Shown one piece after another: positions 16,524 to 25,191 of a stretch of 37,453 nucleotides of DNA. Source of the stretch: an uncultured Arenicella sp. (lineage in GTDB: Bacteria; Pseudomonadota; Gammaproteobacteria; Arenicellales; Arenicellaceae); the NCBI GenBank assembly GCA_937973905.1, contig CALJJR010000217.1, forward strand, positions 1-37,453, written 5' to 3'. The number at the start of each line of letters is the position of its first letter. The stretch's first letter is position 1. The notes beneath the pieces are model-generated. The model was not told the DNA's origin. It was given only the letters and a program-made list of their open reading frames with translations, and did no database searches. A program made the position numbers and the translations under genes.

Positions 16524-17684
16524 ATGCAGACTCGATATTCCTCACAACAACAGACTTTGCGGCTGGAGCTGCGTGATTACTTTCGTCGGCTAATGACCCC
16601 GGATGTAGTCGCCGAAGTGATCGGCAAAGAGGGTGGAAGCAAGTTTCGAGAGATCATTCGCAAGCTTGGTGAAGATGGCATTCTTACTTTGGGTTGGCCA
16701 AGCGAATACGGCGGCAAGGACTACACCGCTCTAGAGCAGTTGATACTGTTTGAAGAAGCGTGGTCTGCGCACGCGCCATTTCCGCTGGTTACCATTAATA
16801 CCGTTGGCCCTGCGTTGATGTCATTTGGTACCCAAGAGCAGAAAGAGTTTTTCCTGCCTAAAATTGCCGCCGGCGAATGTATTTTTGCGATTGGTTATAC
16901 AGAGCCTGAATCTGGCACTGACTTGGGGTCTCTGAGCACCGCTGCCGTACTCGACGGCGATGAATATGTGATCAATGGCAATAAGGTCTACACCAGTAGC
17001 GGGCATGATTGTGAATACATTTGGTTAGCCGCCCGAACCAACAAAGAAGTTAGCCGGCCTTCTGCGGGCATCACAATGTTTATTGTTGATGCAAAAGACC
17101 CCGGCTACAGCGCTGCGCCAATCTACACCGTGGCGGACATCGAAACCAATGTGACTTATTACGACAATATCCGGGTGCCACAAGACCGGATATTGGGCAA
17201 TGTCGATGGCGGATGGAAAATCATTACCTCTCAGCTCAATCATGAACGGGTGGCCTTAGCTGCTATGACGATCATTGGTTCTAAGCAGTTTCAGCGGGTG
17301 CTGATCGCCTTGCAGAAGGCAGGTCGAACCAATGATTTGGTGGCACAGAAAGTAGGGGACATCTATTGTCGGCTGCAGGCCATGCAATTGTTGAACCTGC
17401 GAACTGCTGCACAGATTGAGCAAGGTCAGCTGGACGTGGCATTGGCCTCTGGAGCCAAGTTCAAAAACATTCTGGCGCTGATTGAAGTGCTGCGAGATAT
17501 CTTGCAGTTGGTTGGAGAAGACGGCTTGGTCAAGCACGGCAGTGCTAATGCCTTGTTTGAAGGTGACCTTGAACGCGACTATCGCAATGCACAAATTTCT
17601 ACTGTTGGCGGTGGGGTCTTGGAAGTGATGCGTTGCATGGTGGCGAGTTTTGGGCTGGGCATGCCCAACACGATAGTTTCTTAG
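16524..17684 (+). CDS. Acyl-CoA dehydrogenase, catalytic subunit of the second pair (ChsE-like)
   Basis: This 386-residue ACAD carries GYTEPESGTDLGSL (flavin/substrate), INGNKVYTSSG and LNHERVALAAM with Glu241 at the isovaleryl-CoA dehydrogenase-type catalytic position. Its C-terminal motif is VGGGVLEVMR. The next gene, eight bases on, is an ACAD without this Glu, so the two should form an alpha2beta2 enzyme. Being divergent from the hydratase-aldolase genes, the pair parallels FadE28-FadE29 (ChsE1-ChsE2), which dehydrogenates 3-oxopregn-4-ene-20-carboxyl-CoA. That specific substrate is inferred from context. Confidence 0.92.
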   Translation: MQTRYSSQQQTLRLELRDYFRRLMTPDVVAEVIGKEGGSKFREIIRKLGEDGILTLGWPSEYGGKDYTALEQLILFEEAWSAHAPFPLVTINTVGPALMSFGTQEQKEFFLPKIAAGECIFAIGYTEPESGTDLGSLSTAAVLDGDEYVINGNKVYTSSGHDCEYIWLAARTNKEVSRPSAGITMFIVDAKDPGYSAAPIYTVADIETNVTYYDNIRVPQDRILGNVDGGWKIITSQLNHERVALAAMTIIGSKQFQRVLIALQKAGRTNDLVAQKVGDIYCRLQAMQLLNLRTAAQIEQGQLDVALASGAKFKNILALIEVLRDILQLVGEDGLVKHGSANALFEGDLERDYRNAQISTVGGGVLEVMRCMVASFGLGMPNTIVS

Positions 17685-17692
17685 GAGCAGAT

Positions 17693-18823
17693 ATGGATTT
17701 TTCTTTCAATGAAGAGCAGGTCAGCATTCAAGACTCGATGCAGCGAGTGTTTGCAGATTATTGCTCTGACGAGGCGATCAAAAAAAACCAACAAAATGGC
17801 CAACCCTGGCACTCAGAACTATGGCAGGAGCTCGCTGGCGTTGGGGTTTGCGGCCTGCCTTTTAACGACGACGATCTCGGTCTCGTAGAAATGTGTTTGA
17901 TCGCTGAATTGCAGGGCCGATATGTGGCGCCACTACCGCTGATACCCAGTTTGATAGAAGCCGGTATGAGCATAGTTAAGTCGGGCAATGCCAAGTTGAT
18001 CAACGATGTTTTACCAGCCTGCGGGGCTGGTGATAGCGTGTTGAGCGTTGCCAGCCCTTATTCGGGGTTGCTGGATCACGCGCCTCTGTGTGCCGAGCAG
18101 AGTGATGCTGGCTGGGTGCTCAATGGCCGCAGCGGATACGTAGCCTATGCTGAATTCGCCCAAGGCTTCGTGATTGACTGCATCTCCAGTGCGAGCGAAA
18201 CAGTCATGCTCTACTGCGCGGCGGATACGGAAGGTGTAAAGGTTTTTCCGCAGCATGGGATTAATGATGAGCCAGCTGGGTATTTAGAATTTAACAATGT
18301 GCAACTTAAAGCGTCTGCGTTGCTGGCAGCTGGTGACGAGGCGACACAACTTTTTGCCGCCCAACAACAGCGCGCTTGGGTGGCGAGTGCAGCGCTCTTA
18401 GTCGGTACGCTGGATGAGGGCCTGAAGCGCACTGCGACTTATGTTTCAGAACGCAAACAGTTTGGGCGCGCTCTGGGTAGTTTCCAAGCCGTGTCGCAAC
18501 AGGCCGCGGATGCTTATATGGAGCTTGAATCTTTACGCAGCGTTTACTGGCGTGCCTTGGAAGACGCCAACGAGCCAAATAATTTCGCTGTATCAGCCGC
18601 GGTTGCCAAGTATTGGGCAGCAGAAGCAAGTCATCGCGCAGCGCACACCGTATTGCATCTGCATGGTGGTATCGGTCAAGATTTAGACTATCCGATTCAT
18701 CGTTACTTCTTATTTGCTAAGCAGTTTGAACGTTATTTGGGTGGCGCCGATGAGGTCGCCTTAATGCTTGGTCAGCAACTACTCGATACCGATACAGCTC
18801 AATTAGAGCAACTTTGTCTATGA
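17693..18823 (+). CDS. Acyl-CoA dehydrogenase family, probable non-catalytic partner (ChsE-like)
   Basis: The ATG at 17693 is preceded by AGGAG and begins MDFSFNEEQV, the normal ACAD N-terminus; longer readings overlap the upstream gene and have no such site. The 376-residue protein keeps the RKQFG motif (Arg254), but Ala228 stands where the catalytic Glu would be, and YLGGADEVAL replaces the MCAD-type YEGT. This is the same double loss, at the same residue numbers, as in the protein at 325-1431. It probably contributes to FAD and substrate binding in a complex with the preceding gene product. Its stop overlaps the next start by four bases. Confidence 0.9.
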   Translation: MDFSFNEEQVSIQDSMQRVFADYCSDEAIKKNQQNGQPWHSELWQELAGVGVCGLPFNDDDLGLVEMCLIAELQGRYVAPLPLIPSLIEAGMSIVKSGNAKLINDVLPACGAGDSVLSVASPYSGLLDHAPLCAEQSDAGWVLNGRSGYVAYAEFAQGFVIDCISSASETVMLYCAADTEGVKVFPQHGINDEPAGYLEFNNVQLKASALLAAGDEATQLFAAQQQRAWVASAALLVGTLDEGLKRTATYVSERKQFGRALGSFQAVSQQAADAYMELESLRSVYWRALEDANEPNNFAVSAAVAKYWAAEASHRAAHTVLHLHGGIGQDLDYPIHRYFLFAKQFERYLGGADEVALMLGQQLLDTDTAQLEQLCL

Positions 18824-20565
18824 CGGAGAAAAATTTGCCAAGCGCTGATAGGGAAGTTGATTTACTCATTGTTGGCTCTGGGGCTGGAGCCTTGACAGCG
18901 GCAGTGACCGCGGTCAACGCCGGTGCTTCGGTGCTGGTTGTTGAGAAGAGTGAATTGTTCGGCGGTACCTCAGCCATGTCGGGCGGTGGGATTTGGATTC
19001 CAAATAACAGCAATGCGCGCGCTCTAGGTGAGCACGACAGCGCACAAGAGGCGCACGCCTATATGCGTGCAGCGATTGGCGATCAGGTTGATGACCTACG
19101 TTTGCGCGCCTATGTTGATGCCGCACCTGAAATGTTGGATTACTTACAAGCCAACAGTGCGGTGCGTTACGAAGCGTTTCCCTACCCGGATTACTACAGC
19201 GATCTAAAAGGCGCGAAAAAAGGCTATCGTACTCAGGCACCTAAAGTCTTTAAGGGTAAAAAATTGGGTGCTGATTTGTACAAAATGCGGCCGCAACAAC
19301 CGGGTGCTTTGGTGCAGGGTCGCTTCACTCTCACGTTTAAAGAGGCGAGAAAATTTTTAACGCAACAGCGTGGCTGGCGTCTTGAGTTGTTCAAAATCAT
19401 TTTGCTTTATTACTTGGATATCCCAGGCCGTTTGAAGCACAAGTTGTCACGACGTCTCACACAAGGCCACTCATTGGTTGGCAGTCTTTACCACACGTTT
19501 AAACAGCGTGGTGGTGAGCTGTGGCTCGAATCGCCCATGCAGCACCTTATTCTTGAAGGCGCCCGTGTGAGAGGCGCGCAAGTTACGCACCAAGGTAAAG
19601 CCATTAATATCATTGCAAGGCATGGCGTGGTGCTAGCAGCAGGTGGCTTTGAACACAATCAAACGCTGCGAGATCAGTATTTGCCTAAGCCGAGTAATCC
19701 TGACTGGAGTGTGTCGCAAACCAGTAATGAGGGGGATGTTATCGCGGCTACGCAAACGCTGAGTTTAAAGCTCGATTTAATGCAGCACGCATGGTGGATA
19801 CCAGTGGTGAAAATTCCAGGGTGGCCGCGGCCCATGGGCTTATTTGCTGAACGCTCATTGCCTGGTTTAGTTATCGTCAACAAACAGGGGCAGCGATTTG
19901 CTAATGAAGCGCTTCCCTATTTAGAAGCGGGCAAGGCCATGTACGATGCCGATGTGGTTCCATCTTGGGTCGTGTTTGACGCCAATTTTCGTTACAAATA
20001 TCCCTTCGGGCCGCTTGGTCCTGGCTGGGGCACGCCCGATAAGATACTGCCCAAACGGGTTAAAAAAATCCTCATTAAAAAGAATTCGATCAGTGAAATA
20101 GCCGAGTCCGCCGGAATAGATCCGCAAGGTCTCGCGCGCACCATCGCGTTAAACAATGAATACGCTAAGACTGGCAAAGATCTTGATTTCCAACGTGGAG
20201 ATCAATACTACGAGCGTTATTACGGTGATGAACGCCATAGCCCTAATCCTTGCATTGCAGAAATTATCAAACCGCCGTTCTATGCCTTGCCGCTCTACCC
20301 CGGCGATATCGGTACCAAGGGTGGTATTCTGACCAATCGGCATGGCCAAGCATTGAATGAGACGGGCGAGACCGTCGCTGGTTTATATGCCATCGGTAAT
20401 TGTTCGGCGTCGGTAATGGGTGAGCGGTATATGGGCGCAGGTGCAACACTGGGGCCAGCCATGACTTTCGGGTATTTGAGTGCGCTGCATGCATTGGATA
20501 ATAAACCGCAATATCTGGGTAATCCTGATGCAATCAGCAATCAACGCGATGAGGTAGACGCATGA
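18820..20565 (+). CDS. KstD-like FAD-dependent 3-ketosteroid dehydrogenase
   Basis: This 581-residue flavoprotein belongs to the fumarate reductase/3-ketosteroid dehydrogenase family. It shows the N-terminal dinucleotide motif LLIVGSGAGALTAA, GGTSAMSGGGIWIPNN (about 46-61), a mid-protein VVLAAGGFEHN, and a C-terminal block with PFYALPLYPGDIGTKGG and YAIGNCSASVMGERYMGAG. The PGDIGTKGG and GNC..S..G..Y.G.G pattern is characteristic of KstD-type enzymes, which introduce a C1-C2 or C4-C5 double bond in the steroid A ring. Delta1 versus Delta4(5alpha) specificity cannot be settled here. The ATG at 18820 overlaps the ACAD stop (ATGA). A second family member begins at 36626. Confidence 0.9.
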   Translation: MTEKNLPSADREVDLLIVGSGAGALTAAVTAVNAGASVLVVEKSELFGGTSAMSGGGIWIPNNSNARALGEHDSAQEAHAYMRAAIGDQVDDLRLRAYVDAAPEMLDYLQANSAVRYEAFPYPDYYSDLKGAKKGYRTQAPKVFKGKKLGADLYKMRPQQPGALVQGRFTLTFKEARKFLTQQRGWRLELFKIILLYYLDIPGRLKHKLSRRLTQGHSLVGSLYHTFKQRGGELWLESPMQHLILEGARVRGAQVTHQGKAINIIARHGVVLAAGGFEHNQTLRDQYLPKPSNPDWSVSQTSNEGDVIAATQTLSLKLDLMQHAWWIPVVKIPGWPRPMGLFAERSLPGLVIVNKQGQRFANEALPYLEAGKAMYDADVVPSWVVFDANFRYKYPFGPLGPGWGTPDKILPKRVKKILIKKNSISEIAESAGIDPQGLARTIALNNEYAKTGKDLDFQRGDQYYERYYGDERHSPNPCIAEIIKPPFYALPLYPGDIGTKGGILTNRHGQALNETGETVAGLYAIGNCSASVMGERYMGAGATLGPAMTFGYLSALHALDNKPQYLGNPDAISNQRDEVDA

Positions 20566-21347
20566 GTTCACGCTTCGAAAATAAGGTGGTCATTGTGACC
20601 GGCGGCAGTGAAGGTATAGGTTTGGCCACGGCGCAGCAGTTTGCGGCTGAGGGTGCGCAAGTAGTCATTTGTGCGCGTAATGAGGACAAGCTTAAGGCCG
20701 CTGTTGAATCCATTCGTGAGCAAAATGGGCGGTGCGAATATCAAGTGCTTGATCTCGAAGACACCGAGAGTTTTTCAGCAATGATTCAAACGGTTGCGGA
20801 GCAACATGGTCGATTGGATGTGTTAGTTAACAACGCAGCTGTGACCCGTCATCGCACAATTGAGCATATGACCTTGGAGCTGTGGCGTAAAAATTTCTGC
20901 GTAACCGCAGACGCCACTTTCGTGGGTACTAAAACCGCCATGGCGATCATGGCTGAGCAAAGTAACGGCGGCGCCATTGTGAACGTTTCATCTTCATGTG
21001 GTTCACGCGCCACCATCGGTGTGTCCGGCTATTCCGCAGCTAAGGCCGCCGCGGACAGTTTTTCCAATTGCGCTGCCATGGAAGGGGCGGCAAATAATGT
21101 ACGGGTAAATTCTGTTGTGCCAGGGTCTGTGGCTACCGCAGCGAGTGAAGCCGCCGTTGCCGGCAATGAACAAATACAAGACGCGATCAATAAAACGATT
21201 CCCATGCAGCGTAGCGGTCGCCCTGAAGAAGTGGCCGCGGCAATATGTTTCTTAGCCAGCGACCAAGCCAGCTTTATCACCGGCGTGGAACTGCCCGTAG
21301 ATGGCGGTAAGCTTGCTCAGCTGTATGTTCCTACAACCTTGATTTAG
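20562..21347 (+). CDS. Short-chain dehydrogenase/reductase
   Basis: This is a classical SDR of 261 residues with VTGGSEGIGLA (12-22), LVNNAAVT, Ser144 in NVSSS, Y157-SAA-K161 and the C-terminal FLASDQASFITGVELPVDGG typical of FabG-like enzymes. GAGG seven bases before the ATG and a four-base overlap with the KstD-like gene show tight coupling. It is the last gene of the plus-strand operon that starts at 16524. The probable role is oxidation or reduction of a hydroxysteroid or beta-hydroxyacyl-CoA; the sequence alone does not say which. Confidence 0.92.
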   Translation: MSSRFENKVVIVTGGSEGIGLATAQQFAAEGAQVVICARNEDKLKAAVESIREQNGRCEYQVLDLEDTESFSAMIQTVAEQHGRLDVLVNNAAVTRHRTIEHMTLELWRKNFCVTADATFVGTKTAMAIMAEQSNGGAIVNVSSSCGSRATIGVSGYSAAKAAADSFSNCAAMEGAANNVRVNSVVPGSVATAASEAAVAGNEQIQDAINKTIPMQRSGRPEEVAAAICFLASDQASFITGVELPVDGGKLAQLYVPTTLI

Positions 21348-21381
21348 CTGATTGCGCGAGGGTGAAGGGAATTCGCAGCTA
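21345..21381. terminator. Weak hairpin between two convergent genes
   Basis: TAGCTG...GCG and CGC...AGCTA form an imperfect stem whose two ends coincide with the TAG stop codons of the convergent SDR (+) and EthD-like (-) genes. There is no T-run, so a terminator role is uncertain. Confidence 0.25.
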
Positions 21382-22071
21382 GGCTTTAACAACAATCATC
21401 GACATGGGCACGCAATCAAAGCAACCGAAGTCGATAAAACGACCACAGCTTTGCATCATCAACTGTTGGTTGTGTTCAAACTTTTCATTATCGTCAGCGG
21501 CGTCAAAAAAATACTCGCGATCTATCATTGCGCGCGCCGGAAAGTTTTCTTCAACAATGGCGTCCATCAGTGGCCACTCACCATTGCTGGCGCCATAGGG
21601 TAGAGCCGTTGCAACTACGTTTTGCCGGTACGCGTAATTCGACTGTGTTTCTATTGCGACTCTGGTGTGATCTCCTAACCACGCGGCAAGCCAACTGGGT
21701 CGAGTTTGCGATTCTGGTTTTCGAATGAATGCCACTTGGCACATGCCTGCTGCGCGCCCAAGCTCAAATTTAAATGGAATAGCGCTCGATTCCATCACGC
21801 CATAAAGCTGGAAGTCGCCAAGTTCTGAAACCAGCTGCGCGATCTCGGGGTGATCATACGTGTTCTCGCTCCAAACGCTAATGATGGCATCGTTTGGGTG
21901 CTCGGTATTGCGCATTTCCAACAGCTTAGCGGGTTCAATATCTTGATCGCGGATGGCGTAACTGCATTTGTGCGCAGTCTTGGAGATTTGTTCGGCGCAC
22001 TCCGCTACGCGCAGATTCCAAGTGTCACGATCTGATGACGAGTTTTTGATGCAGGCAATGGTTTTTTGCAT
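21379..22071 (-). CDS. EthD-like (dimeric alpha-beta barrel) protein
   Basis: This protein of about 230 residues has a C-terminal half resembling EthD/ferredoxin-like barrel proteins: VAFIRKPESQTRPSWLAAWLGDHT followed by YRQNVV matches the usual KRKPG...F...W...H...YVQNHV pattern. The N-terminal half (MQKTIACIKN...) may be a second, more diverged copy. EthD-domain proteins accompany degradation clusters and usually have no proven catalytic role. I chose the ATG at 22071 because it gives the typical MxKTIAxIK beginning. A GTG at 22098, four bases from the stop of the upstream thioesterase gene, would add nine residues; neither has a clear ribosome site. It is the last gene of a three-gene minus-strand unit. 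Confidence 0.7.
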   Translation of the reverse strand: MQKTIACIKNSSSDRDTWNLRVAECAEQISKTAHKCSYAIRDQDIEPAKLLEMRNTEHPNDAIISVWSENTYDHPEIAQLVSELGDFQLYGVMESSAIPFKFELGRAAGMCQVAFIRKPESQTRPSWLAAWLGDHTRVAIETQSNYAYRQNVVATALPYGASNGEWPLMDAIVEENFPARAMIDREYFFDAADDNEKFEHNQQLMMQSCGRFIDFGCFDCVPMSMIVVKA

Positions 22072-22101
22072 AGGGTCTGAACAGCCGCAGCTAAACACTG
22101 A

Positions 22102-22620
22102 TCATTGATCAATTGTTGTGCCAGTAAACGGAATAGGTCGGCCCGAGTTGGCAAACGTCGCAGTTGCGGTCGCTACAAGTGTCTCTCCAGAATGTAGCTC
22201 GCTGTCGACAAACACCATGCTTTTGCCCGCGCGACGAACCCTAGCGCTGGCCAACAAGAAATCCCCAACTTTACTGGCATTGCAAAAATTGGTGGTCATG
22301 CTGGCGGTGTAGCACAGATTGTTTACAGCGCGCGACGCCGCCCGGCCCATGATTTCATCCAACATAGCTAGACTTACAGCCCCGTGTCCGCGCCCAGGTG
22401 CGCCGGCATGGCGCTCGCCGAGTTCAAGCGCCAGCAAATAGAGATTGTTGTCAATCTCATCAGCCGTGACGCAATGGGCATAGCCTACTTCGTTACCAAA
22501 ATTCGAATGCGCAAACACCACCTTGCAATCCTGAGGGATTAAGGGGTGTGCTTTAATTTTTTCTAGCAATGGTTTATCCGTCTTGTAAGCTGAGAAAAGC
22601 GGGTGGCTCACCACCGCCAT
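22102..22620 (-). CDS. Hotdog-fold thioesterase (PaaI/YbgC-like)
   Basis: The hotdog signature is PGRGHGAVSLAMLDEIMGRAAS, then TASMTTNF and a run of strands (DFLLASARVRRAGKSMVFVDSEL, GETLVATATATF). It should hydrolyse an acyl-CoA in the cytoplasm, possibly releasing CoA from dead-end steroid intermediates. The open frame extends to 22800, but the upstream part is low-quality sequence overlapping the SDR. The ATG at 22620 gives about 172 residues and still overlaps the SDR end by 47 bases. A TTG further inside is possible. Confidence 0.82.
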   Translation of the reverse strand: MAVVSHPLFSAYKTDKPLLEKIKAHPLIPQDCKVVFAHSNFGNEVGYAHCVTADEIDNNLYLLALELGERHAGAPGRGHGAVSLAMLDEIMGRAASRAVNNLCYTASMTTNFCNASKVGDFLLASARVRRAGKSMVFVDSELHSGETLVATATATFANSGRPIPFTGTTIDQ

Positions 22621-23353
22621 GAACTTCGAGCGTGGCGCCAGAAACGTAAGCGGCGTCATCACTGCATAAATAAAAGCAAGCTTTGGCGATGTCGAGAGGG
22701 GTCGCCATTCTCGCCATCGGCATTCGCTTCTCAATTTTTGCGATACCTTCTTCACCGCCGTAGTGATCTGCAGCGGCTTCGGTACGAGCGAGGCCAGCAA
22801 TAATCACGTTTGCTCTCACCGAGGGGCCCCACTCCTGCGCCAATGAGCGGGTCAGGTTAGCAAGCCCGGCTTTGGCGGCGCCATAGGCTGAAGTACCTGG
22901 TGAAGGGCGAGTGGCTGACACGCTGGCAATATTTACGATTGCGCCGCCCCCTGAATCTTGCATGGCTGTATAAGCTTGCTGGCTTAACACCGCTGGAGCC
23001 ACGAGGTTGAGAGCAATGATGGCCTGGGTAAATTTGGGAGAAGCTTTTGCAGAATCGACTTCGGGGCTGCCCCCAGCATTATTTATCAGAAAATCGAGCC
23101 GCCCAGTTTCAGCAACGGCAAAATCTATTATTGCTTGCGACTCTTCTGGGTGACGCACATCGGCTTGTTTAAACAAAGCCGATTTGTCGGCAAATTTTGG
23201 TAGCTCATCCGCTTGCGGCTGCGCACGAGCGGCAACCACTACATCCGCGCCGTGAGCCAAGAAATATTCGGCAATACCGCGGCCCAAACCTCGCGTTCCG
23301 CCGGTAATCACGGCGGTTTTTCCGGCAAGTTTCGATGAAGAAGAAATTCCCAT
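22574..23353 (-). CDS. Short-chain dehydrogenase/reductase
   Basis: This is a 259-residue classical SDR with ITGGTRGLGRG (16-26), LINNAGG, Ser144 (NIASVS) and Y157-GAA-K161, closing with CSDDAAYVSGATLEVHGGGEPP. The GGGEPP ending resembles SDRs annotated near acyl-CoA and steroid beta-oxidation genes, but I cannot name the substrate. It is the first gene of a three-gene minus-strand unit with the thioesterase and EthD-like genes, and is divergent from the flavin reductase gene. Confidence 0.92.
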   Translation of the reverse strand: MGISSSSKLAGKTAVITGGTRGLGRGIAEYFLAHGADVVVAARAQPQADELPKFADKSALFKQADVRHPEESQAIIDFAVAETGRLDFLINNAGGSPEVDSAKASPKFTQAIIALNLVAPAVLSQQAYTAMQDSGGGAIVNIASVSATRPSPGTSAYGAAKAGLANLTRSLAQEWGPSVRANVIIAGLARTEAAADHYGGEEGIAKIEKRMPMARMATPLDIAKACFYLCSDDAAYVSGATLEVHGGGEPPAFLSLQDG

Positions 23354-23446
23354 ATTCGTAAAAATATAAGTCCTAAATTAAGTAATTGGTCTGTTTGTGG
23401 GTTATTATTGCACTAATTCGCAAATTAAAGACGATTTTTATTACGC

Positions 23447-23456
23447 AAAGCGCTTT
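23447..23456. promoter_or_regulatory. Palindrome AAAGCGCTTT in a divergent promoter region
   Basis: The 171-base gap 23354-23524 between an SDR gene (-) and the flavin reductase gene (+) is AT-rich and centred on this perfect 10-base palindrome. It shares the AGCGCT core with AATAGCGCTATT at 4126. It is a likely operator or promoter element; no gene is seen in the gap. Confidence 0.4.
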
Positions 23457-23524
23457 TCTACTACACATCTAAATCGCTCATCATTGGGTATCAGGATGTT
23501 TTAAAAAGGGCGCTACTCCCAACC

Positions 23525-24487
23525 ATGAATCGCACCGACACCACCGCATTTCGCAACGCACTTGGCGAGTTCGCCACCGGCGTCACGGTCATCACCAGTA
23601 TAGATGGAGACGAGCAGCCAGTTGGTGTTACCGCATCGAGCTTCAATTCAGTCTCGCTAGATCCGCCATTAGTTTTATGGTCGCTGGCTAAAAACGCCGG
23701 GTCTCTAGCCGCGTTTCAAACGTCTGGTCACTTTTGTGTGCACGTACTGGCCGCCGACCAAGAAGCATTATCGCAGAGATTTGCGACTCGCGGCAGTGAC
23801 AAGTTCGCAGGTTTGGAATGGCAATCCGGCATCGGCAAAGCACCACTGCTCCCTCACTTCGCGGCGCAGTTTCAATGCAAGACCACCTATCAGTACGAAG
23901 GCGGTGACCACGTTATTTTTGTTGGTGAAGTGCTCGACTATCAAACTGGCGAAGGCGCACCTTTAGTTTTTCACAAAGGGCGTTATGCCACGGCGAAGAC
24001 CAAGAGTCCTGGAGAGCCGGCCGGCGATGCAGTCAACATATCGGAAGGCAGCTTCTCCGAAAACTTTTTTCTCTACCTTCTGTCGCGCGCACATTTTCAA
24101 GCTTCCCATGATCTCAATCAGGAACTCAAGAAACAGCAAATCGGCTTGGCCGAGTATTTGTCACTGACGCTGCTCGGAATGAGTGGTGCATTAGCTTATC
24201 AAGATCTGTACGCGCGGCTTGAGCATACCGGGAATGCGCCAAGTTCGGCCAATATGACAACTTTGCAAGAACAAGGCTTGATCACTGAAACCGTTGATGC
24301 AGCGCGGTTCTCTTTAACGGTTAAGGGGCGCGACTTATATGTGCGCTTACTGGCCGTTTCTAAAGCCGCGGAGCAACGCCTCTTGGACGAGTTCGATGAT
24401 GCGGAAGTCGCGGATGTGCGTAATTTTTTACAGCGATTTATTGTTGCATCAGACCCTGGGGTCCCAAGCCTATGGGGGCAGCAATGA
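23525..24487 (+). CDS. Flavin reductase with C-terminal MarR-like domain
   Basis: Residues 1-165 are a flavin reductase-like domain (FATGVTVITS, GVTASSFNSVSLDPPLVLWSL, GHFCVHVLA, HVIFVGEV), which reduces FMN or FAD with NAD(P)H for a separate monooxygenase. Residues 180-310 look like a MarR winged-helix domain (LTLLGMSGAL, then MTTLQEQGLITE and a wing RFSLTVKGR). This two-domain layout and length (320) match the C1 reductase of Acinetobacter p-hydroxyphenylacetate hydroxylase, where the MarR-like tail binds the aromatic substrate and controls flavin reduction. The matching oxygenase, for example a HsaA-like enzyme, is not in the window. The TetR regulator gene follows 41 bases on. Confidence 0.9.
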   Translation: MNRTDTTAFRNALGEFATGVTVITSIDGDEQPVGVTASSFNSVSLDPPLVLWSLAKNAGSLAAFQTSGHFCVHVLAADQEALSQRFATRGSDKFAGLEWQSGIGKAPLLPHFAAQFQCKTTYQYEGGDHVIFVGEVLDYQTGEGAPLVFHKGRYATAKTKSPGEPAGDAVNISEGSFSENFFLYLLSRAHFQASHDLNQELKKQQIGLAEYLSLTLLGMSGALAYQDLYARLEHTGNAPSSANMTTLQEQGLITETVDAARFSLTVKGRDLYVRLLAVSKAAEQRLLDEFDDAEVADVRNFLQRFIVASDPGVPSLWGQQ

Positions 24488-24528
24488 AGCTCTGTGATTG
24501 CGTTTTAAACTTGAGCTAAACTGAGGAT

Positions 24529-25191
24529 ATGAGCCAAACACCAGTAAGCAAGAGTAATGCCGGGCGCAATCCTTCAATCAATCGAGAGTTGATCGAGGAA
24601 GCAGTTCGTAAAGTGGGCCTAACTGAGCCAGTTTCTATGAATAAGGTGGCTGCAGAACTGGGCGTTAACGTCACCACTTTGTATCGACATACAGGCGGCT
24701 TGGAAGGTCTGCGACGTATCCACGCCTTACAATCTTTTGAGTCTTTGGGTGCTGCACCAGACCACAGCGATAAGGAATGGCAAGAGTGGCTTACTGAGCT
24801 TGCCGGTTTTTATCGGGCGGCCTTTTTAGACCATCCGGACTTGCTAAAGTATGCGCAGGCTGCATTGGACCCTCGCTTTCATCGTTTAGAGCAGGCCGCA
24901 AAAGTGTTGATGAGTTTTGGTTTCGACGCGAAAGAAGCGGTGCGAGCGCACGCGTTTTTAATCAATAACGTGGTGGGCTATGTGCATCAAGAGCTACAAA
25001 CGCGGCAACAACAATTGGTGGGCTCTACGCCGGTCTACCTGAAGCTGATGGAAGCTGTGAAGTCAGACCCCGATCGACTACCCACACTTAACAAGCTTAA
25101 GTTAGATGATGACGATCTGGATAATGATTCTAACTTTAACTATTTCATGCGCTACGCCATCGAAGGAATCCAAGCGCATCTCTCTAACTAA
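24529..25191 (+). CDS. TetR-family transcriptional regulator
   Basis: The 220-residue protein has an N-terminal helix-turn-helix (about 35-57: VSMNKVAAELGVNVTTLYRH) typical of TetR proteins, then an all-helical ligand domain. The C-terminal part is rich in Asp/Asn (LDDDDLDND). It sits between the flavin reductase and the Rieske oxygenase gene, which starts 28 bases later, so it is the obvious candidate to control this segment. The ligand could be a steroid intermediate or its CoA ester, as for KstR/KstR2, but it is not an evident ortholog of those. Confidence 0.9.
   Translation: MSQTPVSKSNAGRNPSINRELIEEAVRKVGLTEPVSMNKVAAELGVNVTTLYRHTGGLEGLRRIHALQSFESLGAAPDHSDKEWQEWLTELAGFYRAAFLDHPDLLKYAQAALDPRFHRLEQAAKVLMSFGFDAKEAVRAHAFLINNVVGYVHQELQTRQQQLVGSTPVYLKLMEAVKSDPDRLPTLNKLKLDDDDLDNDSNFNYFMRYAIEGIQAHLSN

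Noticed and set aside
17633-17692. Upstream ATG for the second non-catalytic ACAD
   Set aside because: It overlaps the preceding gene, lacks a ribosome site and adds residues not seen in ACADs; the ATG at 17693 follows AGGAG.
22621-22800. N-terminal extension of the thioesterase up to 22800
   Set aside because: It has basic, low-quality sequence, lies entirely within the SDR gene and would precede a hotdog domain that normally starts near 22620.
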